Assembly (NCBI GenBank): GCA_947365915.1
Contig: CANAXT010000010.1
Location: 1-36,724 of the forward strand
Length of the DNA stretch: 36,724 nucleotides
DNA from: an uncultured Mycoplasmatota bacterium
Lineage (GTDB): Bacteria > Bacillota_I > Bacilli_A > RF39 > UBA660
Direction: 5' to 3'
Within the stretch, counting starts at the first letter, position 1; each line of letters opens with the position of its first letter. Made by a program: the position numbers and the translations under genes. Below the pieces are notes generated by a model. That model saw nothing but the letters and a program-made list of their open reading frames with translations, had not been told where the DNA came from and searched no databases. This document shows, in pieces, positions 1 to 7,939 of this stretch.

Positions 1-562
1 CCAATTTATTTTCATTTAATATTTTATAAGCTTCATATAAAATATAGTTAAAATCTATCATTCTATTTTTTAATAATTCAGAATAATAATCATTTACATA
101 ATCCCTATATCTTATTTCCTTTATTTGACCAGAAATATCAAAAGTATAATCAATATAATAATCATTTTCTAAATTATATTTATCAAATAATTTATCTTTT
201 ATTTTTCTTGAATCATCTTCACCTATTATTGAAAAAGGTTTAGATAATACTTTAGAAAATCTACTATATTTTCTAATAATAAAATCCAAGCAAAATTTAT
301 GAATAGTTCCTATCCAAATATTATCAGGTATAAAACCAACCTGTTTTAAAATTCTATCCTGCATTTCATCTGCACCTCTATTTGTATAGGTAATAGCAAT
401 TATATTCCTTACATCATTTTCGTCAAATTCATAAAGAATCTTATTAGTAAGTGTCCGTGTTTTTCCACTTCCTGGAATTGCAACTAATAAAATATTACCA
501 TCTGCTGTTATTGCATCAAATTGTCTATCGCTCAATTTTTGAAGAAATTTTTTATTTTTCAT
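1..562 (-). CDS. gajB: GajB-like UvrD/Rep-family DNA helicase, N-terminal part (runs off window)
   Basis: This reading frame is missing from the ORF track because it is cut by the window edge. It starts at an ATG at 562 and stays open for about 187 codons to base 1. It begins with a Q-motif-like stretch (LSDRQFDAI), then a superfamily 1 Walker A (PGSGKT), then motif Ia-like TYTNRGADEM, followed by IGTIHKFC and a DFNYILYEAY segment. This is the usual order in UvrD/Rep helicases. The Walker B and C-terminal helicase motifs lie outside the window. The start overlaps the end of the upstream OLD nuclease gene by 11 nt, so the two are translationally coupled. A short UvrD-like helicase directly behind a class 2 OLD/TOPRIM protein is the gene order of the Gabija anti-phage system, where GajB is thought to sense or unwind DNA termini and to activate GajA. 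The gajB name rests on this context, because only the N-terminus is visible. Confidence 0.82.
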   Translation of the reverse strand, partial: MKNKKFLQKLSDRQFDAITADGNILLVAIPGSGKTRTLTNKILYEFDENDVRNIIAITYTNRGADEMQDRILKQVGFIPDNIWIGTIHKFCLDFIIRKYSRFSKVLSKPFSIIGEDDSRKIKDKLFDKYNLENDYYIDYTFDISGQIKEIRYRDYVNDYYSELLKNRMIDFNYILYEAYKILNENKL

Positions 563-2597
563 TATATAGACCTCTTATATAAAGCATAAAAGTATCAGTT
601 ATTTCATCTTCTTTGAGCCTTTCTTTTTCACAATATAATTTAACAATTTGATTATAGATTTTTTTATTATAGATATCTGAAGGGAAAAAATTTTTAAGTG
701 AATCAATTATGTAGTCTGGAATAATAAATTTTTTTATAGAATCTTTCCCTTGAGATTTTAACCATTCAATAAAGTCTAAAGCAAGCCACCCTTTTCCAAG
801 ATTCTTTGCAACAAGTAGAATTCTTCTAAATTTAATCGTTTTATCTGTATTTTCATGTAATTCTTTTAAAATTCTGTCAACATCTCTAGTGTATATTTTA
901 CGGTCTTTTACATATTTTGCAAATAATTCTATATTATTAGAATATAACTCTATCTCAAAAGTATAATCATTAGTATAAATATTAACAAATTCATTATTTA
1001 AATGAATAAAATTCAATTTGTCTACTCTATTTTTGCTTAACTTTTCTGCTTCACTATTTATTAAATCAAAAGATTTGTCCAAATCAGTTAAAATAGAACA
1101 TTTTTTGCGCAATCTTTCTTTATTAAACAATTTAGACATCTTTTCAAAAAAACAATTGTCCATAGAAATCAAGCTTATACCATAAGCATTTAAATCAAAT
1201 CCGTATTTCAATTTTAGTATGTTATCAATAAATATTAACTCTGCATCTCCTTCAACTAGCATCACACTTTTAGAGAATAAAATTGGAGATCTAACAGAAT
1301 CTAAATATCGTTCTAGATATCTAATTTCATCTTCTTTCAATTGATTTGAAGGAGAATATATTTCACAACTTTTTTCACCTTTTTTTCCCAAAACAATCAT
1401 TGAAGATATATTACATGATTCTGATATATGCACCGAGTGCGTTGATAACATTATTTGGGTATTCAAAGTTTTCCCAATACCACTAAAAAAAGTCTGTTGT
1501 AAATGTTTATGTAAATGAGATTCTGGCTCTTCAATTATCAGTAAATTAAATAATCTTTTAGTATGGCCCATAAAATAATTATTTTGAAGCATTTTTAATG
1601 CAAAATATATAATATTATTTTCACCCAAACTTTTGTTATATAAATCTATTAAATGATTTTCCACTTTTCCCTTTAAAGTAAAATATTTTATAATTTTATT
1701 TTTGTCTTCTGGCACAGAAACATCTAGAAACATATCTCCAGAAAAAGATGAACCTACTGTGTTATTCATCATTCCAAAAATCTCATCTGTTAGTTTGGTA
1801 AACTCTTCTATATTTTTTAACTGGTCATTTATTGTATTAAAATTTTGTTTTATCGTGCTCCATTTTGTTTCGTCAATATTTTCAGATATTGATCCCAGCA
1901 TCTTTTCAAAAAAATTTCCATCCTTTATCAATTCAGAATTAACATCACGAATTGCAGGAATAAATGTAACATTTATAAACTTAGTCAATTCAAAGTCATC
2001 TTTGTCACCAATTTGAGTTGAGTCTTCTTGAACATCATCAGGGCTTGGAAAAATATAATTATCAAAATCCCCAATGATTTTTTTGTAAGTTTCATCATCT
2101 ATAAAGTCAAAAATAGTACCAACAGTCCTCTTTACCTCGTAATCATTTCTTATATCTATGTTATTTATAAATTCTTCTAATTGCATTTTTTTTAAAATTT
2201 TTTCTTCTGCATCTTCTATTTCTAAATATTCTTTTGATAAAGTATATAAATTATTTCTTACAATTCTATTTGGTCTAAAAATTAAAGTATAAATAGCTTC
2301 GTTTTCTTCATTTGCATTAAAACTAACAGCTTCTGGAATTTCTTCAGAATTAGGAATATCTTTAAAATATACGCTAATAATTATCCAATGACCATTCGGT
2401 TTATCTAACTCATATGAAAAATCATTTTCTTCTAAAAAATGTCTATTATTTCTATCTAATAATTGTCTAAGTGCATAAAATAAATTTGTTTTTCCAGTTC
2501 CATTTTCACCTATAATTGTTATTACATCGCTTTCTAAATTAATAGAACATTTATAAAAATTTTTATAGTTTCTTATTTTTAATTTACTAATATACAT
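552..2597 (-). CDS. gajA: GajA-like OLD-family ATPase/TOPRIM endonuclease (Gabija defence)
   Basis: A 681-aa protein with an ABC/SMC-type ATPase followed by a TOPRIM nuclease domain, the class 2 OLD arrangement. Visible motifs are Walker A GENGTGKTN (residues 30-38), a signature-like SLGENN (about 323-328), Walker B IIEEPESH (354-361), the switch STHS (385-388), the TOPRIM glutamate in LVEGDAE (448-454) and the TOPRIM DxD in TDLDKS (504-509). Known GajA is a DNA endonuclease held inactive by nucleotides and released during phage infection; it assembles with GajB. This protein is roughly 100 residues longer than the reference GajA as I recall it, with the excess probably in the inserted coiled region (about 100-330) or the C-terminus. 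The next gene is a UvrD-like helicase overlapping by 11 nt, which supports Gabija over a solitary OLD nuclease or a PARIS AriA. The start at 2597 is the first ATG and fits the conserved ISKLKIRNYKNF opening. All catalytic motifs are intact, so it is probably functional. Confidence 0.88.
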   Translation of the reverse strand: MYISKLKIRNYKNFYKCSINLESDVITIIGENGTGKTNLFYALRQLLDRNNRHFLEENDFSYELDKPNGHWIIISVYFKDIPNSEEIPEAVSFNANEENEAIYTLIFRPNRIVRNNLYTLSKEYLEIEDAEEKILKKMQLEEFINNIDIRNDYEVKRTVGTIFDFIDDETYKKIIGDFDNYIFPSPDDVQEDSTQIGDKDDFELTKFINVTFIPAIRDVNSELIKDGNFFEKMLGSISENIDETKWSTIKQNFNTINDQLKNIEEFTKLTDEIFGMMNNTVGSSFSGDMFLDVSVPEDKNKIIKYFTLKGKVENHLIDLYNKSLGENNIIYFALKMLQNNYFMGHTKRLFNLLIIEEPESHLHKHLQQTFFSGIGKTLNTQIMLSTHSVHISESCNISSMIVLGKKGEKSCEIYSPSNQLKEDEIRYLERYLDSVRSPILFSKSVMLVEGDAELIFIDNILKLKYGFDLNAYGISLISMDNCFFEKMSKLFNKERLRKKCSILTDLDKSFDLINSEAEKLSKNRVDKLNFIHLNNEFVNIYTNDYTFEIELYSNNIELFAKYVKDRKIYTRDVDRILKELHENTDKTIKFRRILLVAKNLGKGWLALDFIEWLKSQGKDSIKKFIIPDYIIDSLKNFFPSDIYNKKIYNQIVKLYCEKERLKEDEITDTFMLYIRGLYNEK

Positions 2598-2619
2598 AAT
2601 ACTTCACTTCCAAACAAAA

Positions 2620-2647
2620 AAGTATATTTAACTTTATAAATATACTT
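2620..2647. promoter_or_regulatory. Perfect 10-bp inverted repeat upstream of gajA
   Basis: AAGTATATTT is followed by an 8-nt spacer and then its exact reverse complement AAATATACTT, 23 nt upstream of the gajA start. A TATAAT-like -10 (complement of 2657-2662) lies just upstream, so the repeat would sit at the transcription start or in the 5' leader. It could be an operator for a dimeric repressor or a leader hairpin. No good -35 is visible and no regulator is encoded next to it, so the function is inferred from position only. Confidence 0.4.
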
Positions 2648-2850
2648 ATTATCGATATTATATCATTTTTTTCAACATTAGAAAATAACTAGTAAATATT
2701 TTTTAGCTTTAATTGTTATACATTCGTTACACAATGATCATCGCCTCCTGAAGACAGCATGTAATTAATATATTTCATTTTACAATCAACCATTACTAAC
2801 AAAAATATTCACCAAACACAAAAAATTACAAACTAGTAAATCTCCCACAT

Positions 2851-3591
2851 CTAATAATCACTATAATTAACCGCATTAATCTTCTCACCATTTCTAGCAA
2901 TATCATAAAGCATTAAACACCTTGAAAAATTACTACTACTAGTATACTTATGATGCTTTATAAAATCTTTCAACCACTTATTATTTCCATTAAAAATACA
3001 AGGAAGTCCAGTACCAAACCATATTCCATCATAAACAATAATACGATTATAAATATATAATTCACGTCCCTCATTCAATTTACCAAGACTACTCATCGAA
3101 ATATCAATTATTTTATACTTCTTCTTTGTAAAAACATCCTGATAAGTCACATACCCATTTACATTATCATAACCTATTACTTTAAATAATCCAACAATCG
3201 AATCATTCATAGCATAAAACATTTTTACCTTTTCCTGTGACTTAAATTTCTTCTTCTGAATATATATTTCAGTTAAAGACGGAAACTTATTATGAGTTTT
3301 ATACATAAATAACTCGTTAAAAATCACCGCGTCATTGAGTTCTTGATTATCTAAAAATATCTCTAAACCTTTCGTTTCTCTTCGTACATCAAAAACAATA
3401 CGATCAAAATATTCATCAATAGGTAACTTACCACTATCAATATAGTTCACCATAATCTCTAACACACTAGAATGTATTTTCCGAGCTCTATAATACTTTT
3501 TTATATGATCTTTACGATTCAAAAATAAATTTCTATTTAAATTCACTATAAAATTAATTGCCTCTTCCTGACTATCAAAAAAATTACCCAT
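2851..3591 (-). CDS. Uncharacterised 246-aa protein, last gene of the SWIM/pRiA4b operon
   Basis: I do not recognise a family. The protein is soluble, with no signal peptide or membrane segment, and rich in Lys, Tyr, Asn and Phe. The N-terminal half looks helical. The C-terminal half has an alternating beta-like segment with FKVIGYDNVNGYVTY and ends in a compact region carrying GIWFGTGLPC. The pattern of a short beta-barrel-like stretch (roughly residues 125-190) could be a small nucleic-acid or ligand-binding fold, but this is speculation. It starts 12 nt after the stop of the pRiA4b ORF-3-like gene on the same strand, so it is almost certainly co-transcribed with the three genes upstream. 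It is followed by about 250 bp before gajA with no obvious terminator, so read-through into the Gabija genes is possible. Confidence 0.7.
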   Translation of the reverse strand: MGNFFDSQEEAINFIVNLNRNLFLNRKDHIKKYYRARKIHSSVLEIMVNYIDSGKLPIDEYFDRIVFDVRRETKGLEIFLDNQELNDAVIFNELFMYKTHNKFPSLTEIYIQKKKFKSQEKVKMFYAMNDSIVGLFKVIGYDNVNGYVTYQDVFTKKKYKIIDISMSSLGKLNEGRELYIYNRIIVYDGIWFGTGLPCIFNGNNKWLKDFIKHHKYTSSSNFSRCLMLYDIARNGEKINAVNYSDY

Positions 3592-3603
3592 ATTCCCATC
3601 TAC

Positions 3604-4200
3604 TTATCCTTTGACCTCATAGCCATTCTTAATTTCTAAAACTAATCCTTTTAAATTTTTATTATTTGTTTTTATATTAAACTTACGATAATCATATTTT
3701 TCACACTTCTCATATCCAGGCGTAACATAATGATCAGAATACCCCTTTTCATCAATATCATCAACAATTGCCTTTAACTGAAAATCACTAATATCATCAA
3801 GCATTCCACGTCCCGCTCCATCAACAATATATGGATAAAGATGTCCATCATATTCACCCATATCTCGAGAACCCAAATAAGTAATTTTAAAAGTCGTAGT
3901 AGAACCCATATCATAATCCATTTCCATAACATCATTCTCTGTTAAACCAATACTTCCCAATGTCGTTACTACTGCGTTCACAGGTGGAATTTTACTATGA
4001 TTATCCTCAATACAAACCCAACAATCATAAACCTTACCATGAAACTTTATATGATACAAATGATACGCAAGAGAATCAAACGTTGCAAGTATCGTATACG
4101 CCAAATCAGCAACCGTTCTCCGATCTGTAATTTCAATTACCCTCCATATTTTATCCTCTAATCCTTCAATTCCAACTCTAAAAGTCAATACTTTAGCCAT
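3604..4200 (-). CDS. Plasmid pRiA4b ORF-3-like family protein
   Basis: A protein of about 198 aa that matches the plasmid pRiA4b ORF-3-like family by recognisable features. It opens with a short beta strand (VLTFRVGIEG), continues with the typical KIWRVIEI and TVADLAYTILATF motif, and carries the later MDYDMGSTTTFKITY segment with its conserved YDMGS.W/F-like core. Members often sit in mobile or plasmid DNA and their biochemical role is unknown. The ORF track starts at 4215, but the AGGAGG-like site overlaps that first ATG; the ATG at 4200 (MAKVLTF) has the site at correct spacing, so I start there. The gene is the third in an operon with DUF6429 and a SWIM protein (53-68 nt behind the SWIM stop) and is followed 12 nt later by the 246-aa unknown gene. 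No enzymatic residues can be assigned. Confidence 0.8.
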   Translation of the reverse strand: MAKVLTFRVGIEGLEDKIWRVIEITDRRTVADLAYTILATFDSLAYHLYHIKFHGKVYDCWVCIEDNHSKIPPVNAVVTTLGSIGLTENDVMEMDYDMGSTTTFKITYLGSRDMGEYDGHLYPYIVDGAGRGMLDDISDFQLKAIVDDIDEKGYSDHYVTPGYEKCEKYDYRKFNIKTNNKNLKGLVLEIKNGYEVKG

Positions 4201-4268
4201 TGATAACACCTCCATTTTAATCTCATTTATTTCCTGGCTTTCTAATATTCACATACAATAAATTCAAT

Positions 4269-5921
4269 TTATAATCCCCTCAACTCATCCTGCATTGCAG
4301 GCCGATTCCGATATTGCAAACGAATTTCTGACAATAACTTCTCATATAAAACCTTACTATGTTTCATCTCCTTAATATGTCTCAAATCCGAAGCCAACTT
4401 TCTATATAAATTTCTATTATTCGCTACCTTCGCAAACTCCCTACAACGATCCAAATAAATCCCAATCAGTTCCTGATTATATTTCGGTAACAAATACGTT
4501 TCATAACGAACAATAACATCCATTTCTTTATCTTTTACAACAGAATAAATATCATCATACATTTTTTCCTCAATATAAATATTCAAAATATGATAAAAAT
4601 ATATATCTTTCTCTTTTAACACCTTATCAATAATCTTCTGCCTTTCCACTAACCATTCCTTACGAGAATAAAGCTTCTTAATTTTTTTATAAACTTCAAT
4701 ATTATACTTACTCAAATCATATAATAACTGATATAAAATCTGTTTATATTCTTCCATCATATTCAACTCAAAATAAATATCACTTAACTTAAAAGCATAA
4801 CGAGCATCATTAACAGAACCCGTTTCTTCCAAACGATCCTTCAATAACTGAATTGCTTTATCTCCATCTTTTATCCTCATATATTCATCCACTAACCTAA
4901 AACAAACATCATAATCAAACGAATATTCCTCTAACAATTCCAAAATCTTTTCCTGATGATTTCCTATATCATATATAGAAACCAAATAATCAACATAATA
5001 CTTTCTATGCCAACAATACTCATCATTTTTACGCATCTTTAAAAGATGAACCAAATGTTGTTCAATTTTTTCTAAATACACCTTACCATCAATATAATAA
5101 CGAAATAACTCATATAGTTCAATTCCATAATTAGATAAATAATCTGTCATCGTCTCATGAAAAATATATTGTAAAATATCAAGCGACAATTTCTCATCTT
5201 TCTCTAACACCTGATCTAAAATACGTTCGATTATTTGAATACAACTATCCGCAACATCACCAGTAGAACCATCCGAATCATCAATATCCGTATTTGGAAT
5301 CGTCTCTAATATACTAGTAGCAACATCAAAAGCAAGCTCATAATGATCATGACTAACAAGCGCCTCCACTTCCTCAGTAATTTGAGACATCGCATTCACA
5401 TAATCCCAAGCTTCCTGATAATCAATAAAACCATCCCTACCACCACTAGACCGAATCGCATCATATATTTTCTTTCGATACTGAGCGAGTGTTAAAACAG
5501 GAAACAAATGATGAAACTTTAACCGAAATTGATCATAAATATGCTCATCACTCTCTAATAACTTCACTAAAAAATCTTCTAAATCCTGCTTATCAATCTG
5601 TCTCAAAATACCACGAATCTCCTGTTTTTTACTTTGATAAATACCAGAGCATTCTTCAATATCATGCTCTTCTAAATAATATAATAAAGCCGCTATATGT
5701 TTACAATAAAGTCCTTCACTCGCATACGGACAACTACAACCAGCTTCCATTAAATCATGATCTTCAAGATAAACAAAAACCTGATAAACACTTGTCCCAC
5801 TAACTTTAGCTACAATGACATCTCCTTCTTCATGAACATTTTCTACCAACCCTTGTTTATAATATTCATACCCTCTAGAAAGTATCTTTTCTTCAAATTC
5901 ATCTTTATAATTAATTCTCAT
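4269..5921 (-). CDS. SWIM zinc-finger domain protein with helical-repeat C-terminus
   Basis: A 550-aa protein with a SWIM zinc finger near the N-terminus. The ligands are C62-x-C64, C73 and H75 in CSCPYASEGLYCKH, exactly the CxCx(n)CxH pattern. SWIM fingers bind DNA or protein. The N-terminal residues 1-50 (an FEEKILSRGYEYYKQGLV motif) are the usual lead-in of bacterial SWIM proteins. The remaining 450 residues are almost all alpha-helical and Tyr/Leu/Glu-rich, resembling TPR- or HEAT-like repeats, a likely protein-binding scaffold. There is no helicase domain, so this is not the SNF2-SWIM type. The start overlaps the stop of the DUF6429 gene by 11 nt, showing tight coupling. Function is unknown; the combination with DUF6429 and pRiA4b ORF-3 suggests a joint accessory function. 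Confidence 0.85.
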   Translation of the reverse strand: MRINYKDEFEEKILSRGYEYYKQGLVENVHEEGDVIVAKVSGTSVYQVFVYLEDHDLMEAGCSCPYASEGLYCKHIAALLYYLEEHDIEECSGIYQSKKQEIRGILRQIDKQDLEDFLVKLLESDEHIYDQFRLKFHHLFPVLTLAQYRKKIYDAIRSSGGRDGFIDYQEAWDYVNAMSQITEEVEALVSHDHYELAFDVATSILETIPNTDIDDSDGSTGDVADSCIQIIERILDQVLEKDEKLSLDILQYIFHETMTDYLSNYGIELYELFRYYIDGKVYLEKIEQHLVHLLKMRKNDEYCWHRKYYVDYLVSIYDIGNHQEKILELLEEYSFDYDVCFRLVDEYMRIKDGDKAIQLLKDRLEETGSVNDARYAFKLSDIYFELNMMEEYKQILYQLLYDLSKYNIEVYKKIKKLYSRKEWLVERQKIIDKVLKEKDIYFYHILNIYIEEKMYDDIYSVVKDKEMDVIVRYETYLLPKYNQELIGIYLDRCREFAKVANNRNLYRKLASDLRHIKEMKHSKVLYEKLLSEIRLQYRNRPAMQDELRGL

Positions 5922-6213
5922 CTTTTATATACTTCTTTATTAGCTCTTGAGCCAATAATTCTCCTTCCTTCGTTAACGTAACTGATTTATTTCTATGTTT
6001 GCCATCAAACAAATATCCCTGATCAGTTAGCGCATTTAATGCATCAAAAGAATACCCCTTCCAACTATGCTTTAAAACTGTTTTTTCCACTTGATCATCT
6101 TGATCGAAATAATAACCCTCTTCATTCCAAGCAGTTAAATAAAGTAATAATAGTGTTAATTCTTCTATCTGTTTATCCATTCTTCCATTCACAACCTTTC
6201 TTCTTATATCCAT
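5911..6213 (-). CDS. DUF6429 family small protein
   Basis: A small protein of 89-100 aa that I recognise as DUF6429 from the opening EELTLLLLYLTAW, the central HSWKGYSFDALNAL and the final KSVTLTKEG. The layout resembles a winged-helix-like small domain (helix, helix, short wing), so nucleic-acid binding is possible but unproven. The track start is the ATG at 6213; an internal ATG at 6180 (MDKQIEEL) fits the family start better, while the best SD-like sequence (AGAAAGG) lies between them. It is the promoter-proximal gene of the SWIM/pRiA4b/246-aa operon and overlaps the SWIM start by 11 nt. The coupling and the small size suggest a regulatory or stoichiometric partner role. Confidence in the family is good; the exact start is uncertain. 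Confidence 0.75.
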   Translation of the reverse strand: MDIRRKVVNGRMDKQIEELTLLLLYLTAWNEEGYYFDQDDQVEKTVLKHSWKGYSFDALNALTDQGYLFDGKHRNKSVTLTKEGELLAQELIKKYIKDEN

Positions 6214-6276
6214 TGTAATACAATAATTTCGTTTTGTCTAACATACGAAATAATATAATAAATTTAAACCATATTA

Positions 6277-6302
6277 AAACTATGAATTTTTCATCATAGT
6301 TT
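6277..6302 (-). terminator. Hairpin downstream of the DUF4143/511-aa gene pair
   Basis: AAACTATGA and TCATAGTTT form a perfect 9-bp stem with an 8-nt loop. On the minus strand the stem is followed by TTTTAATAT, a weak U-tract. It lies about 70 nt past the stop of the 511-aa gene and before the DUF6429 operon, so it probably separates the two units. It could also be an operator for the DUF6429 operon. Confidence 0.45.
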
Positions 6303-6374
6303 CGTTAATTCATTTAGCATGCCACAAATTTTATCTTCCTTGCGATTTCCCTTTTTAAATTCATCCAAACCTCA

Positions 6375-7910
6375 CTACAAATGATAATACTTCATAAGCG
6401 AATCATATTCCTTTTCAACCATTTCGTCAAAATTACTCCCCATTTTTACAGCCATTCCAAGTAACATCCCATCGTAAACTAAATTCCCTTTAAATGGAAT
6501 AATAGAAGTAATCGCAACATGTGGTAACTCATCATATGGAATAATATTATCAATATTATCATTAATACCTTTTACCATATAGATTCGATCTTGCTTCATA
6601 AAAGCAGTATATTCTAACTCATATCTAGCGATAATAAATAAACCTCGAATTCCTTTTTGAAACTCGTTTGCGATATTCAATTCCTCCCCATTAAATTTAT
6701 ATGGATTAGACAAACAAAATTCTGATGTAATTACATCTTTGTTTTCCCAATATTTATCCACAATATCTTTAATTTCCATTGGATCAATCCCATTACGACG
6801 ATATATTTTAATATGATCATTAATATTATATTTTTGATTCGTAAATTCTAACAACCCAAAATAAATTTTATAAAATAATTTTGCATCCGATTTTGATAAA
6901 CAAGCATCTTGCTGTCTCACATATCTTTGTGCCTTCTGAACTTGCAAACGCACTTGCTTTTCCTTAATTTTTCTAGCTTCATTCGGTGTATAGCCATTTA
7001 GTGCTCCTGATGGCATCTCATCCACAGCTTCATCTAAAATCTTAAAAAACTGAGTTAAATCAACATGCTCGAGCGCTGGAACACTCTTAATAGACTCCTT
7101 CAAAGACGTACGATCTATATTTAACATAGCATAATCCCGAATTAATTCAAGCGCTGAAAACCAAAAGAAAGGCAACTGTTTCAATTCGTCCAAAAACCTT
7201 TTAATCTTAGGATTATGAATATCAAAATCATGATAAAACAATGTTTTAAATAGTTTAAGATCTATTTTTTGAGTTCCTACTAATCCTTGCTTTCTTCTTT
7301 CTTCCTCTAATTCATCTGCTATCCCATAATAATCCTGAAAAATCGCAATTGGAATATTTTCACCAAAATGCTCTATATCTCTATTAACAACAAACACATA
7401 ATAACAAAATACCTTATCACTTAACATATGATTCCATATGACTTCAGAAGATATTCCTGTAATTTCTGAAGCAAACTGACACACTGTAGGTAATAACGCT
7501 GAACCTTGAATTTTACAATACCCTACCAATAACTCATTCAAATCATCGATTTTCTTCTTTTCACTCCACTTTACTCTTTTTAAAGCTTCTCTAACTTTAT
7601 CAATCATTTCTTCAGGTACCTGAAACTCTTTACCATAATCATAAGCAAGTAAGAATTTATGCCTTAAAGTATCTTTTTCCCAATCATATTTATCATCTAA
7701 AACTGGCTCTTGATTTAATACTTTTTTCAAATATTTTAACTCTCTAGTTGTACAAATACCAACAATATGATCTGGGTTATCATAAACTTTATATATTGCA
7801 TCTAACATTTTAACCTTGGTTATTTTTTCATAATCCTTAAAATCTTGTACAATTCTTGTATATTGCTCATATACATATTCTTTTTTAAATTCATTTATTT
7901 CTTCATACAT
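6375..7910 (-). CDS. Uncharacterised 511-aa protein paired with an AAA/DUF4143 ATPase
   Basis: I cannot assign a domain. The protein is soluble and largely helical. It carries a TPNEARKI-like motif mid-protein (SGALNGYTPNEA) and a beta-rich C-terminus with IIPFKGNLVYDGML. That last motif resembles the tail of a family of uncharacterised Firmicute proteins I have seen next to SEC-C or pRiA4b-type genes; this is recollection rather than a search result. There are no Walker motifs, no membrane segments and no obvious nuclease signature. The gene begins 29 nt after the stop of the DUF4143 ATPase on the same strand, so the two are probably one transcript ending at the hairpin near 6290. It lies between two other unknown or defence-type operons, which suggests an accessory role. 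The ATG at 7910 is the first in frame, and no strong SD is visible. Confidence 0.65.
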   Translation of the reverse strand: MYEEINEFKKEYVYEQYTRIVQDFKDYEKITKVKMLDAIYKVYDNPDHIVGICTTRELKYLKKVLNQEPVLDDKYDWEKDTLRHKFLLAYDYGKEFQVPEEMIDKVREALKRVKWSEKKKIDDLNELLVGYCKIQGSALLPTVCQFASEITGISSEVIWNHMLSDKVFCYYVFVVNRDIEHFGENIPIAIFQDYYGIADELEEERRKQGLVGTQKIDLKLFKTLFYHDFDIHNPKIKRFLDELKQLPFFWFSALELIRDYAMLNIDRTSLKESIKSVPALEHVDLTQFFKILDEAVDEMPSGALNGYTPNEARKIKEKQVRLQVQKAQRYVRQQDACLSKSDAKLFYKIYFGLLEFTNQKYNINDHIKIYRRNGIDPMEIKDIVDKYWENKDVITSEFCLSNPYKFNGEELNIANEFQKGIRGLFIIARYELEYTAFMKQDRIYMVKGINDNIDNIIPYDELPHVAITSIIPFKGNLVYDGMLLGMAVKMGSNFDEMVEKEYDSLMKYYHL

Positions 7911-7939
7911 CTTCTATACTATTACTCCAATCAATATCA

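Noticed and set aside
1702-2016. Plus-strand 104-aa ORF inside gajA
   Set aside because: Antisense shadow of a well-supported gene with no SD and no family features.
552-2597. PARIS AriA rather than Gabija GajA
   Set aside because: The protein carries a TOPRIM nuclease domain and is followed by a UvrD-like helicase, not by an AriB-type toxin.
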